Shown in pieces: positions 23,466 through 35,304 of a stretch of 64,000 nucleotides of DNA. The stretch is from Agapanthus africanus. Taxonomy: Eukaryota > Streptophyta > Magnoliopsida > Asparagales > Amaryllidaceae. Positions within the stretch are counted from its first letter, which is position 1. Every line of letters starts with the position of its first letter. The notes below the pieces were generated by a model, which was given only the letters and a program-made list of their open reading frames with translations, searched no databases and was not told the DNA's origin. A program made the position numbers and the translations under genes. The stretch covers positions 206,589,632 to 206,653,631 of the forward strand of contig JASDDO010000006.1 of NCBI GenBank assembly GCA_030015575.1, written 5' to 3'.

Positions 23466-25324
23466 TGATTGAAAAGAATTCTTGTTTGTGTAGTATGGAA
23501 TTGTAAAGAAATCACAACCAAAAATTATTTGACCGCAATCAACTACGGTGTCGGATGTAGATTGTAAGTGAGTGCGGATCGTCCACAGGGAAAGTGTAAT
23601 CGTTCGTCTTTCGAATTAGATGAATTGAATCTTTAAAGAAAAGAAAACAAAACAATTCAAGATTTATTGTTGAAGTTCAAGAATGAGAAAAAAAAACTAG
23701 ATCAAAGAAAGCATTAAAAGATAGAATCAAGAATTGATCGTTTGATGATTTTTCCAAACCAAATCTCAAGAATCGAAATGAGGCTCGTAGGAATCGATCG
23801 GATCTATAGATGTGATGTAATCTTACAATTATGTATTCTTATCCTTCAATGAATTGATACTAGATCGATGATGATCGATGAGAATTAGGAATTTCTTGTG
23901 AAACTAAGGTTTCATCTTATCCCTTGTTCATTCATAGATATCATTCATATTCTAGCCTCTAGTAAATTCAAGAAACGATCGTAGATCCCTAATTTCGAGC
24001 GATCGCAGTCAAGAAAGCATCGCAACGAAACTAGGTCATCGATTCTTGAACTTGCTAGGGTTTACAAACTCGTAGGACTTAAAAATAGTATTAAGATTTG
24101 TTACATCATCATTCTACAATCGTCTCGACTCCTTAACGAGCGGAGTTTTACTCGAACATCACAACAAGAGCAACAATTACAAATTGAGATCTAATCATGA
24201 TGAAAGAATTAAAAGAAAGCAAGATTAACGAATTTCACCTTTTATTTATATCAACAATTTCGTTACAATCACTCAAGAACTACAAGAGGAGGAACTTGAT
24301 CGTCGACTTGGCTTCGCTCGTCTCCGTGGATCGCGGATCGGCTTGGATCACTTGCCCGATTGAAGATCGGCTCGGCTCCTAAAAGGTTGAAGCCTTCTCG
24401 CTTGATTTGGTACTCAAGATCTTGGATTTAGAGTGGAATTAGGGTTAGGGTTTCGCACAAGCCTTATCACGAGACTTGTGGAAGAAGATGATGAAAGAGG
24501 GAAAGATTATTTAACTAATGGTGAACTAATGATGAACTAATGAACCAATGGTTATTGATTAGCCTTTAACTCTAGATCTAGTGCTCTATTTATAGATAAC
24601 TAACCCTAGATCTAGGATTTCAAATTCTAACTTTCCCTCCAAAAGTTTGTTGGGGGAAATTCAAATTTCTCTCCAAAAGTTAGTTAGGGGAGAAGGTTCT
24701 AGATGTAATTAGTTAGGAGGAGCTTCTAGAATAGGATTAATTAGGAGCTTAATTTTGGATTAGCCTTCTTAATCTTCATTTCTGATCTGGAGTAGCTTCG
24801 AGAGAATTATGGTATTTAAAGTATCACAATTGACTGTGGGTCCCGCTGGAAGAACTTTGCACTGAAAATGAGGAGATGACGTCACCACTTAGCCACGCTT
24901 CCGCGGCATAAGGAGGCTATTGCCGCGGATGCGCGGACAAGTTGGAGCTTTGGGCTTTCATTTTTCTGCAGTGGTCTTGGGCCTGAGTTTTGGGCTTTGT
25001 TTTATATACAGAATTGTTTAATTCCTTCTGCACTGCTACCAGATCTGAAATGATTGAATTGGCTTAATGTTGATCAGCTTTTGGTTTTTCCTCCATATTT
25101 TCCTGCACATACTTAAGACAAGTGTTGCGCAAATACAGAAATGATGCGATGCCATGAAATGCGGTTAATTTCCTTTAAAGTGTCGGTTTAAAAGTTTAGT
25201 ACATGCAATCTCATATTTTGTGACAGATTTGCTAATATGTAGAATATGCATGCCGAACACTTCTAAATGTATGAAAATGTTAAGGAAATTGCCGGCTAAA
25301 ATATACAATATTTTCGACTGATCA
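23466..25324 (-). repeat. Athila-like element, 5' LTR (right copy)
   Basis: Nearly identical to 16175-18034 with a scatter of single-base differences. The GC-rich pair is at 24892-24907 and 24922-24937. Confidence 0.9.
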
Positions 25325-25329
25325 GATAT

Positions 25330-25658
25330 CTAGTTTGTAAAACCGTAGTTTATTTTAATTAGAAAGTTCTATGTATGTATGATTAATCAAAGCTAAGTCT
25401 ACAACCAATTAATCTCAGGCTACGTACTAATATTGGATATGTTGCTATCTATAATATGGCATAATATTTTACTATTAAGTAGTATACCTACCATCATCTC
25501 CTTCAACTCCTGGATGGTGGCCTTCAAGGTGTCAAGTCCTTGCTCTAGACATCGCTCACGGGAGATAGATGAAGTAACCGCCGGAGTGGAGTCCAACCTC
25601 ATATGGTCCCTGCTAGGACCCAGTCCCCGGCCTCTCTTCCAACATCCGTGGTGCCCCC
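25330..25658 (-). pseudogene. TNPA/PTTA-like gene, exon fragment cut by Copia-1
   Basis: Minus-strand reading from 25658 gives RGRGLGPSRDHMRLDSTP, then SREACL-like SRERCLEQGLDTLKA and IQELKEMM, with a donor-like ATGATG/GTAGGT near 25488. It continues the exon at 35305-35400 (EALGIDFTGQNDPMLL...LDAAHG) on the far side of Copia-1. The final coiled segment resembles the C-terminal region of PTTA proteins. The remainder (25330-25487) is intron. Confidence 0.75.
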
Positions 25659-27770
25659 TGTTGGAGATAGTGCCCTCAGAATCAATTATTGGATCGCAGG
25701 TACGTGATTACAATGATTGAGGATGACCTATGCGGTAGGACAGACTTACTCGAGATGATAGTATGCTATCTGGTTTGCATTTATCAGTCGTGTACATGTT
25801 CAGGTGACTGATTACATGTTACACGTTGATAGAGCCCTTAGGATCTTGCTTTACTACCGACAGTATGATGGCGATCATATACGTGAGAGTTGGGTGGTTT
25901 ATAAGCATATCCTTAATTGTGGTCCCTAGTCATGGGAGTTTCGAGACAGGGCATCGATACTCCGGAGAAGACTAGTGTATACTGTCGAGACCCCGACGAG
26001 GGGCGGTGGCCGGTCTCACAAGCCACTGGTGTCAGTTGGATCACCTAAGATGTATACAGGTGCTCATTGGGTTATGAGTACACTGGACAGGACTCGCCGG
26101 GAACCTGCTAGTTGGTATTATACACATCGTCAGATAGCAGTTCCCTGGTGACATGTGTACAGGTTAGTTCATCGACCTGAGGTCGTCATTTGTCTCGTGT
26201 GAGTTCCCACTGTGCTTTGATTTCTACCCTACCATGGCTCAAAGGAGTCGTGCAAATAGGTGGTTTTTGGGTACAGTCCCGAGCCACATGGAGGCACGTG
26301 AGCGGATCCGTAGGGGATTCGTCTCTCCCGGTATTGGGGGTGAGATCGTGCTGCGCTTAGGAGAGCCATTACACAAAGCCCACGGCCGTGGCAGGAGATT
26401 TACTTGTAGGTACTCCAGTAGTATCTCAGGGTGTTTTTAGGCTACACTCCGACATGACTTATACTGCTATTGGGGGTCTGACGTTACTAGCCCCCTAGGC
26501 AGATATGTGATACTCATAGACGAACGGACCGGACTTTATATATATTATCACTGTTAGGCTCAGTACGGTTTCCGGATGAGTTCGCTCATCGGCCTCCCTT
26601 GAGGTCAGTCCATGGGCAGCCGTTACGCACAGCTAGTGCTGCTGAAGGCTTGTGGTTAAACCCACTGCCAGGGTACTGACGAGTCATTAGAGTCCCCCAC
26701 AGACAGTTTCACAAGTTCGGGCGAAACGTTGTAGAGGCCGTATGGTTTTATGGCTGGGTTCGGAAAATGCACGTGCGTTTACGCACGTGTTATTTTTCGG
26801 GCAGATAATACTGGTGGGCTTCGGTTTAAGCCGGATCCGAGTATTATATTGAATAGATATAATATCTTTGTCTCAGTTGCATTTATATTCGGTCGTAATA
26901 TAAATGTGGGTATATTTATACAGTTTCGGGGTTATCCTGAAATTCATTTCAGGATCACTTTTGGAAGTTGCCAGTTTCCAGTTTTCTATCAGCCGTGTTT
27001 AACATTCGGTTAAATACGGATTTATCTTTTCGTCACTCTGATGAGTCATGAGGGTGAGTCGTGCTTCTAGAAGCTTCTAGATTGGTGACTAGGTTCATGT
27101 ATCTTTGGTTGCATTTATTGTAATGGTGACTAGGTTTAATAGTCATCATTTATGCATTAATTGTTCTTTGTGACTCATGCTTTTCTTTTAATGAGTTATG
27201 ATAAACTTCTTATCCTTGTGGTCACCACTTCCCTCCTACACTCACCCCCTTCTTGTTAAATGGTGTCCGGCCCTCTCTTTTGAGAGTGAGATTGATTTCA
27301 TTTTGAAAAAAGATAGAGTTTTGGATGTATGGAAATTAACATATTCATATCTCATTTTCATATCGATCCAAAAGGCAACTTCATTAACCGTTCGTCCATA
27401 GCTTTGGACGTAACGAGAAAAAGTATTCTACTCATTCTCTACATCAATCTTGGTCGTCTCTTTTAGCAAACTTGACGACCGAGTTGCCTCGAGTCAGAGG
27501 CGGGAGCCCGTTTAAAGATCCGTTGAAGTGGTGCCACCTGGACGAGGAGATCAGAGATCGACGAGAACGGAGGAGCCGCAACAAAGCGTGGGATGATGGT
27601 TAAAGAACGAAGGACTCGGATCGTTCGGTATAACCTTTCTACCCTCTTTACAGTTTGTTAGTTTAGCAATAATGGCAGATCCGGGTTATAGTATACGATA
27701 GCGCCAGTTAAAAGTTTTTGTTCCGCATTTGGCGTCTGTTTGACGGCCGGGGCGCTACCGTAGATTTACA
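25659..27770 (+). repeat. Copia-1 5' LTR
   Basis: TGTTGGAG to GATTTACA. TATA-like TTTATATATATT at 26535-26546; just after it a 6 bp stem with a TTCG loop, GATGAG/CTCATC (26575-26590). The hairpin ladder follows: CACGTGCG/CGCACGTG (26770-26789, with an outer GAAAAT/ATTTTTC), GCATTTATATT/AATATAAATG (26879-26907), ATCCTGAAAT/ATTTCAGGAT (26934-26955), CCGTGTTTAAC/GTTAAATACGG (26993-27019). Confidence 0.9.
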
Positions 27771-27771
27771 G

Positions 27772-27784
27772 TGGTATCAGAGCC
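27772..27784 (+). other. Primer binding site, Copia-1
   Basis: TGGTATCAGAGCC, one base after the LTR; initiator tRNA-Met type. Confidence 0.9.
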
Positions 27785-30700
27785 TCACCATTTTGCTTTA
27801 CTAACTTGTGCTAACACGTTTAAAATACCGATCGGACCGAATATCAAAAACTACAACTTTTCAGTTCTGAGTTTCTGTCGATTTTTAAATGGTTCTAAAA
27901 ATAATTTTACACATCACAGAAAATTCAGCAGGCTTTTCTAAGCACGTGGTACAAATTTGGGCACGTGACCCTACAAGACCGCCGTGGAATCGCGGTCAAA
28001 CCTGGGGTTTGACCGCGCATCCGTGGCCTGTCTGTGTGATCATTGCCCCAAATTTGCACAGTGGCTTCTTTTGTAGAAATTGTGGTTTTTGGTATATATC
28101 TTTTGGGCCCAGATATTGTTACTGCACAGCAGATGTACGTGGGGCCCACTTCATGATATTTAGTCGATCAAAATTTAAACATATTAGTTTACAGTACTTA
28201 TATTATATCTCCGACCGTGAATGTCATTTGATCGGTAAACCGCGTCTGATTGCTATAGTTCTTTTAGACGGGTTTGCGAACGTGACATTCGCGTTGATGT
28301 TCTGTGTTGTGCTGTGTTGTTGCGGATTTGACGTGGTGGATAGCAGTGTGCAATGGTAGTGCAGTCTGGATTTATTTGTACATTTGATATTGCGGGGCGA
28401 GCGTCCAACATGTGGACTGCCATCACTGCATGTTGTATAATATTCTTTTGGGGCACGACCGGGTTGAGGTCGATGTACCCGTTGTACATATTTTTCATTT
28501 CTGTACTAGGTTTTACCCCGCGACGGAGTGCACGGATAGCCGGGTTCTGGAGGCCAATGGGTCCGCATCTCATGGCTTTGAGAGGCAGAGGGGCCTTACT
28601 CTAGAATTGGCAGACTATTCGCCGCACTCGTACGGGGTACAGGTTGACCCAAGGAGGGGTGCTCAAGCTATCGGATTCTGTGAAGCGCAGGGTGGTCCAT
28701 TCACTTATGCTGTAGGGGGCTGCCTCGCTTCAGGTTTTGGCGGGTAACTTGCCGCACCTGTAGGGGTCTAGGTTTCATTGCACAGGCTATCCACACGACC
28801 AGGGGAACGTCGGGTTTCAGCAGCGGCTCTGTGAAACCCGGGGATCCCAGATTATCTGAATTGTTCTGTGATGCTTATTACTTTTCTGTAATGTTGCATA
28901 TTATCACGCCTGGAGCGATTATTGTATATTGGTATATATACTATTAGATGTTGTATATGTTTTACACCCACTCTTGTCCAGTCCCTGCTCTGTCGTTAGT
29001 TAAGTAACCTAACGGGTGATGACGAGACCCAGTGACGAATGCGGATGGCAGATACGCACATTTTATTTTTCGTTCTTTTCTGGTGTGATTAATTGATGGG
29101 ACTGCGTTGATTCTGATCAATGCAAAGGAAAGTAAACCTGTTTGGATGTTGTTGGAACAAATTTAAAAAGTGTTATTACAAAGATGTTTCCTTTTGTTTT
29201 GCATAGTGATATTCGGTTGGAATATCCTGCACCTCATTCGACGGGGCAAGGGCCGATATCTCTTCACCGGGACTGACCCCTTGGGTAGAAGTTTGCGTCA
29301 GGGTAATAACTTCACTATAGTCGATTACATGTTGCTTTGCATAGTGGTATTCAGTGGAATATTCTGCACCTCATTCCACGAAGAAAGAGCCGAGATCCCT
29401 TCACCGGGAGTGACCTCTTTAGCAAAGGTTTTCGCCACTATATTATTATAAAAAGCTATCAGGTTCCTTCAGCGATATCAAGTTCACTACGTTAAAGGTT
29501 TTTCGCCAAAAACCAGCCGTAGCCTTCCGTCATTTCTTTTGGGTATTCAGTAGTATTCAAGCTATGTATTTTGACCTAACGCCAAGGCATAGTATTTGGT
29601 AGCTGCTGGGTATTCATTTGTTCCATAGATAGATGAGTTGGTTTGGGACAGCCGTTCTGCCATTTTGACCTAACTCCAAGGGCATGTGTGGGTGGGTTCA
29701 AATTAACAAGATAGTGACGGGTAGAACTTGGCATGTGACTTATGACATTTTGACCTAACACCAAGGTCATAAGAGCATGGGGCAAAAAATCATATCGTGA
29801 GTTTCTAAAGAAACTGAAACTTTCCAAGTATGCGCATACCTTCTGGAGTATGAGTAACGTGAATGGATTCCGTCACGTTATCATACGATGAGAGTTGGAT
29901 CCCGATTCCCACTGTTGAGTTGGTTTACTCTTCGGGTGATCCTGATTGATTCTTCTTTCAGGTTTGGAGGAGAATTTGACAGGATAGTGGGAGGTTTCCT
30001 GATTAGATAAAGTGATAACCATTCTGATCTAGGTTAGAGTGCACGCAGAGTGTTTCTTTTCTCTCTCTCTTTGGCAGCAACCTTTGACCAACCCTAGACT
30101 ATGACTCAGTGACCAAGTTGACCGAACCTTCTTAAAATACTGTCTTTTGGATTGTCCGAGTTGCATAAGTCATTGCCGCTCCTTCTTTTACCCTTTGCAT
30201 TTCTCAGAACACCCCGTATTACTACGGACATCCACTTCCATTGGATAGATCCATCGTATGGTTATATATGAACTCGGAGGGACTTCTTCGAGGATGGATA
30301 AAGGTTCAGGAGAAATAGAATTGGTTTAATCAGTTGTCTTTTATTATCACCTTCTCTGAGGTTGTGAGGGCTCCTTGGTTTAGGAGAGTACACCTATTAC
30401 GCTTATTGGATATTCTTATTCCAAACCATAGGCAGGTGCCGAAAGGTAGGGAATGAAGAAAACCAATTAGCCTAAGTAGGGTGTACAGAAGGTAATATAT
30501 AAAGACAAAATAAAGGGATTAGAAAGAGAGCAAAGTAAATTGCGACTGCTATCATTCACGACCAAACCGCGTACTTCATCACCACTCCTATTTCACCTTT
30601 AAAAGAATAAGGTATTATTCAGTTGTCTTTTATCTTCACCTTCTATCAAGATGCGAGTACTCCTTGGTTTAGGAGGATACACCTATTATGCTTACTGGAT

Positions 30701-31799
30701 AGTCTTCTTCCAAACCATAGGCTGGTGTCGAACGGTATGGAAGGAAGAAAACCATTTTGCCTAACGATGGTGTACAGAAGGTAATGACTAAAGACAAATA
30801 AAGGGATTTGGAGAGATGGCAAAGAAATATACGGTTATAGTCATGAATTGGATTATGGAAGAGGAATTACTATAAATACCAAGATACCCCTACGAAACAT
30901 TTTCATGTTTCAGTGCATTGTTGAACAAAACTGTTTTCCCGATTAGATACTTACTCCAGGGTATGTATTTACCAGGTATGATTCTCATATCTGTATGGTT
31001 TTACAGATGATGAGTGGGAGTAAGTTATTGGGAATTAGGTGATCATCCTCATTATATCGGAATTCGTTGTAATTGGTGATATTTGAGAAAATCGTCTGGG
31101 TACAGTTTTCCACCTACGACGCACAGGTTTTGAGTTGTTAAACTCAGCGGACATATACAGAGTATTGTATGTTGTCCAGTATCCATCAGGACAAAGAGCT
31201 AAGTTCTCGTACTATGTTCTGTTTACTTATGACTTCTCTAGTTTTTAGACAAGTGTTTCGTAGAAATACAAGGTCTAAGTTTTGAGAAGTTGTGGGTATA
31301 AGAATAAAGTAGAGAACCAGGTGTCACATGTATCGGGATTCTTCAAAGAGATCGAAGATGTAGATTCTTATGATTGGTATTCATATGATAGTAATGGTTT
31401 TTGAGAAACTTGTTTCTCTTTCAGGTTACTCATAACTGGATGGATTCCAAAGTTGAGTAATACTGATTAGCCTCTTTTCCATTAAGTTGATATGCACAGG
31501 AGACAGCTGCATGATTTGAATCTGGTTACAATTAAATAAAGTGCCAAAGTTTCTATATTGGATATAGAATGGTTCATACCTTAACGCTGTTAAGGTACGG
31601 GGTGTTGTCCAGCTTATACTTAAAACCAGACTCTGGATAACTCAGGGCATGTTTCTGTAATGGCTGTTTGTGGGTTGACCCTGGCTATGACGAGGGTTGA
31701 TTTTCTACCATTTGGAAGATCAATAGTGATATTGTTTTTGACTCGCCACAGTTTAAGTAAAAAGGATTTTTTCAGAAAACAGTAGTGGGAGTATGGTAG
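27785..31799 (+). other. Copia-1 interior, leader and unrecognised decayed region
   Basis: No gag, protease or integrase motif can be read. It contains a tandem duplication at about 29199-29455 (two ~130 bp units around GGAATATCCTGCACCTCATT), three scattered copies of TTTTGACCTAACNCCAAGG (29569, 29663, 29748), and a partly duplicated ~390 bp unit at about 30190-30830. The longest frame (27889-28359, 156 codons) spans the leader hairpin and has no recognisable motif. Confidence 0.6.
27978..28028 (+). other. GC-rich leader hairpin, Copia-1
   Basis: CGCGGTCAAACC (27991-28002) and GGTTTGACCGCG (28006-28017) form a perfect 12 bp stem with a TGG loop, about 210 bases after the PBS. A similar hairpin with other stem bases is at the matching place in Copia-2 (51160-51200). 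Confidence 0.7.
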
Positions 31800-33191
31800 A
31801 ACTGGAAGTGATTCCAGAACGGCAAACGATTACGGAAAATTTAATAGGACCTAAAGATTCAATCAGGTTTGACATTTCATTAGCCACTCCGCAGATATGG
31901 TGGGTAACCTCAGACACCCGAGAGGTACTCCGGTAGCCTCAAGGACGGTGACAGGGAGGTTCTTGTTTACCCATACTTGACACTACTGTTGTTCCAAACT
32001 ATGAGACCCGGCAGGAAGTTAAGTATAGCGTCGTTCTAAACTAGCTTTAGAGGTGCACGTATATATTATTCTGCCAGAGGGTTGTTGTGATCAATGGGAG
32101 CAGCGGAAGTTTAGTGGGCAAGTAGCTTATGTCTATTTATAGACTAGAGCAAATATAGCGGAGATAGATCATCTATTTTTGATGTTACAGTCATGGGTTT
32201 GACTTCAATCAGAATAAGGGATGGATCTGTTAAGAAGGTAGTAGGGTGTGATGTCATGGTATCTGGATGACATACACAGAGTAGGAAGTAAAATTCCTAT
32301 ACTACGATCGGTTGTACTATGGTCGTCCACAGTTGTTTCTCAAGACAGGATATGGATATAATATCAGACATTCTGGTTTCTAGATCTATGGTTTTAGATC
32401 TGGATTTGGGTAGTTTCCCAATGTGGGTACTTCGACAGTATTCTATGGTTTTTAGAATAGATGACTCCTGGCATGGGGGTGTACCAGCAGGTAATGGAGT
32501 CACCCTCTCTAAAGGTGTCTTACAGACTAAAGAGGAGAGGGATATGCATGATTGACAGATCACTTGCTTAGGCAATTAAGTCAATCGTGAGATGTCAAGT
32601 ACCACACCAGATGTTGTTTTTGCACTAGATGCAATAAGTTTGTATTAATCCAATCCTGGAGAAACATAAGGAAGCAGTTTTAGAACATAAGTGTATGTTC
32701 TACGGATTTGATGACGGCAGCCTCCTTCGGGAGACGGTTATCATTCCAGGCTTCAAAAGTGACATAGATGACAGAGTGATTGTCAGAGTTATAGTTTTCC
32801 CTCTGACAAAGGGGGCAGTATTATGGACAGGTGGTCCAAGAGGATACTGTGGGAGACATGGTGCTGGATACTGATTAGGTTCAGTCATCAATACAGTCTA
32901 AGAAGTTTGGATTTGGAGTTCATTTATGAACTAGGTCCCATCAGATATCCAGACATATTCTAAGACAGGTATTACTCAATTCGGGAGATGGCTTTCTTCG
33001 CGAACTTGAGATTAAGAGAGACATAGAAAGAAACATCAGGGCGGATCCACTCACTGAGGCTATTTCTCGAACACAATAGTTTTACAAACGGGATTTGTGA
33101 AACTGATTAGTAGAGGAGTTGGATGTTCGGTTTCACACGGGCTGTGAGTAGTCAACATCACAATAATTAGCCTTAAGTGCAAGTGGGAGAT
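31800..33191 (+). pseudogene. Copia-1 decayed reverse transcriptase and RNase H
   Basis: WYLDDIHRVGSKIPIL (32262-32309) corresponds to the catalytic YVDD box region of copia reverse transcriptase, with DD kept. TTPDVVFALDAIS (near 32600) and SNPGE follow. A frame near 32740-32820 resembles the RNase H segment ending GGAVLW. RADPLTEAISRTQ near 33040 matches the end of pol. Many stops and shifts separate these pieces. Copia-2 has the same pieces in the same order (55360-56679). Confidence 0.75.
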
Positions 33192-35304
33192 TGTTGGAGA
33201 TAGTGCCCTCAGAGTCAATTATTGGATCGCGGGTACGTGATTGCAATGATTGAGGAGGACCTATGCCCGTAGGACAGTCTTACTCGAGATGATAGTATGC
33301 TATCTGGTTTGCATTTATCAGTCAAGTACATGTTCAGGTGACTGATTACATGCTACACGTTGATAGAGCCCTTAGGATCTTGCTTTACTACCAACAGTAT
33401 GATGGCGATCATATACGTGAGAGTTGGGTGGTTTATAAGCATATCCTTAATTGTGGTCCCTAGTCGTGGGAGTTTCGAGACAGGGCATCGATACTCCGGA
33501 GTAGACTAGTGTATACAGTCGAGACCCCGACGAGGGGCGGTGACCGGTCTCACAAGCCACTGGTGTCAGTTGGATCACTTAAGATGTATACAGATGCTCA
33601 TTGGGTTATGAGTACACCGGACAGGACTCGCCGGGAACCTGCTAGTTGGTATTATACATATCGTCAGATAGCAGTTCCCTGGTGACATGTGTACAAGTTA
33701 GTTCATCGACCTGAGGTCGTCATTTGTCTCGTGTGAGTTCCCACTGGGCTTTGATTTCTACCCTACCACGGCTCAAAGGAGTCATGCAAACAGGTAGTTT
33801 TTGGGTACAGTCCCGAGCCACATGGAGGCACGTGAGCGGATCGGCAGGGGATTCGTCTCTCCCGGTATTTGGGGTGAGATCGTGCTATGTCTAGGAGAGC
33901 CATTACACAAAGCCCACGGCCGTGGTAGGAGATTTACTGGTTGGTACTCCAGTAGTATCTCAGGGCGTTTTTAGGCTATACTCCGACACGACTTATACTG
34001 CTATTGAGGGTCTGACGTTACTAGCCCCCTAGGAAGATATGCGATACTCATAGACGAACGGACCGGACTGTATATAAATTTTCACTGTTAGGCTCAGTAG
34101 GGTTTCCGGATGAGTTCGCTCATCGGCCTCGCTTGAGGTCAGTCCATGGGCAGCCGTTACGCACAGCTAGTGCCGCTGACGGCTTATGGTTAAACCCACT
34201 GCCAGGGTACTGACGAGTCATTAGAGTCCTCCACAGACAGTTTCACAAGTTCGGGCGAAACGTTGTAGAGGCCGTATGGTTTTATGGCAGGGTTCGGAAA
34301 ATGCACGTGCGTTTACGCACGTGTTATTTTTCGGGCAGATAATACTGGTGGGCTTTGGTTTAAGCCGGATCCGAGTATTATATTGAGTAGATATAATATC
34401 TTTGACTCAGTTGCATTTGTATTCAGTCGTAATACAAATGCGGGTATATTTATACAGTTTCGGGGTTATCCTGAAATTCGTTTTAGGATCACTTTTGGAA
34501 GTTGCCAGTTTCCAGTTTTCTATCAGCCGTATTTAACATTCGGTTAAATACGGATTTATTTTTCCGTCACTCTGATGAGTCATGAAGGTGAGTCGTGCTT
34601 CTAGAAGCTTCTAGATTGGTGACTAGGTTCATGTATCTTTGGTTGCATTTATTGTAATGGTGACTAGGTTTAATAGATATCATTTATGCATTAATTGTTC
34701 TTTGTGACTTATGCTTTTCTTTTAATGAGTTATGATAAGCTTCTTATCCTTGTGGTCACCACTTCCCTCCTACACTCACCCCCTTCTTGTTAAATGGTGG
34801 CCGGCCCTCTCTTTTGAGAGTGAGATTGATTTCATTTTGAAAAAAGATAGAGTTTTGGATGTATGGAAATTAACATATTCATATCTCATTTTCATATCGA
34901 TCCAAAAGGCAACTTCATTAACCGTTCGTCCATAGCTTTGGACGTAACGAGACAAAGTATTCTACTCATTCTTTACATCAATCTTGGTCGTCTCTTTTAG
35001 CAAACTTGACGACCGAGTTGCCTCGAGTCAGAGGCGGGAGCCCGTTTAAAGATCCGTTGAAGTGGTTCCAGCTGGACGAGGAGATCAGAGATCGACGAGA
35101 ACGGAGTAGCCGCAACAAAGCGTGGGATGATGGTTAAAGAACGAAGGACTCGGATCGTTCGGTATAACCTTTCTACCCTCTTTACAGTTTGTTAGTTTAG
35201 CAATAATGGCAGATCCGGGTTATAGTATACGATAGCGCCAGTTAAAAGTTTTTGTTCCGCATTTGGCGTCTGTTTGACGGCCGGGGAGCTACCGTAGACT
35301 TACA
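33192..35304 (+). repeat. Copia-1 3' LTR
   Basis: Follows the purine tract at 33181-33190. TATA-like TATATAAAT at 34071-34079. Hairpin ladder at 34296-34553; the stem at 34413-34441 (GCATTTGTATT/AATACAAATGC) differs from the 5' LTR copy by a change on each side that keeps the pairing. Confidence 0.9.

Larger units (their letters stand above)
16175..25324 (-). mobile_element. Athila-like Ty3/gypsy retrotransposon lacking most of pol
   Basis: The LTRs (16175-18034 and 23466-25324, about 1.86 kb) are nearly identical by eye and flanked by perfect GATAT duplicates (16170-16174 and 25325-25329). On the minus strand the order is LTR, tRNA-Asp-type PBS, leader, gag-protease, non-coding region with several polypurine-like tracts, purine tract, LTR. 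No reverse transcriptase, RNase H or integrase is present, so it must depend on a relative. It lies in an intron of the CACTA TNPA-like gene. Confidence 0.9.
25659..35304 (+). mobile_element. Copia-1: non-coding copia-type LTR retrotransposon
   Basis: LTRs 25659-27770 and 33192-35304 (about 2.11 kb, similar by eye), PBS 27772-27784, purine tract AAGTGGGAGA before the 3' LTR. It interrupts an exon of the CACTA gene. The flanks are CCCCC (left) and GTCCG (right), so there is no clean 5 bp duplication. The interior holds a decayed pol only. The LTRs belong to a different subfamily from those of Copia-0 and Copia-2. Confidence 0.9.

Noticed and set aside
27039..27070. CTGATGAG in the Copia-1 LTR (also near 34571) as a hammerhead ribozyme core
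   Set aside because: The required CGAAA strand and the stem II and stem III pairing are missing around it.
27889..28359. 156-codon frame in Copia-1 as gag
   Set aside because: It begins in the leader, runs over the GC-rich hairpin, has no capsid or zinc-knuckle motif, and is not kept in Copia-2.
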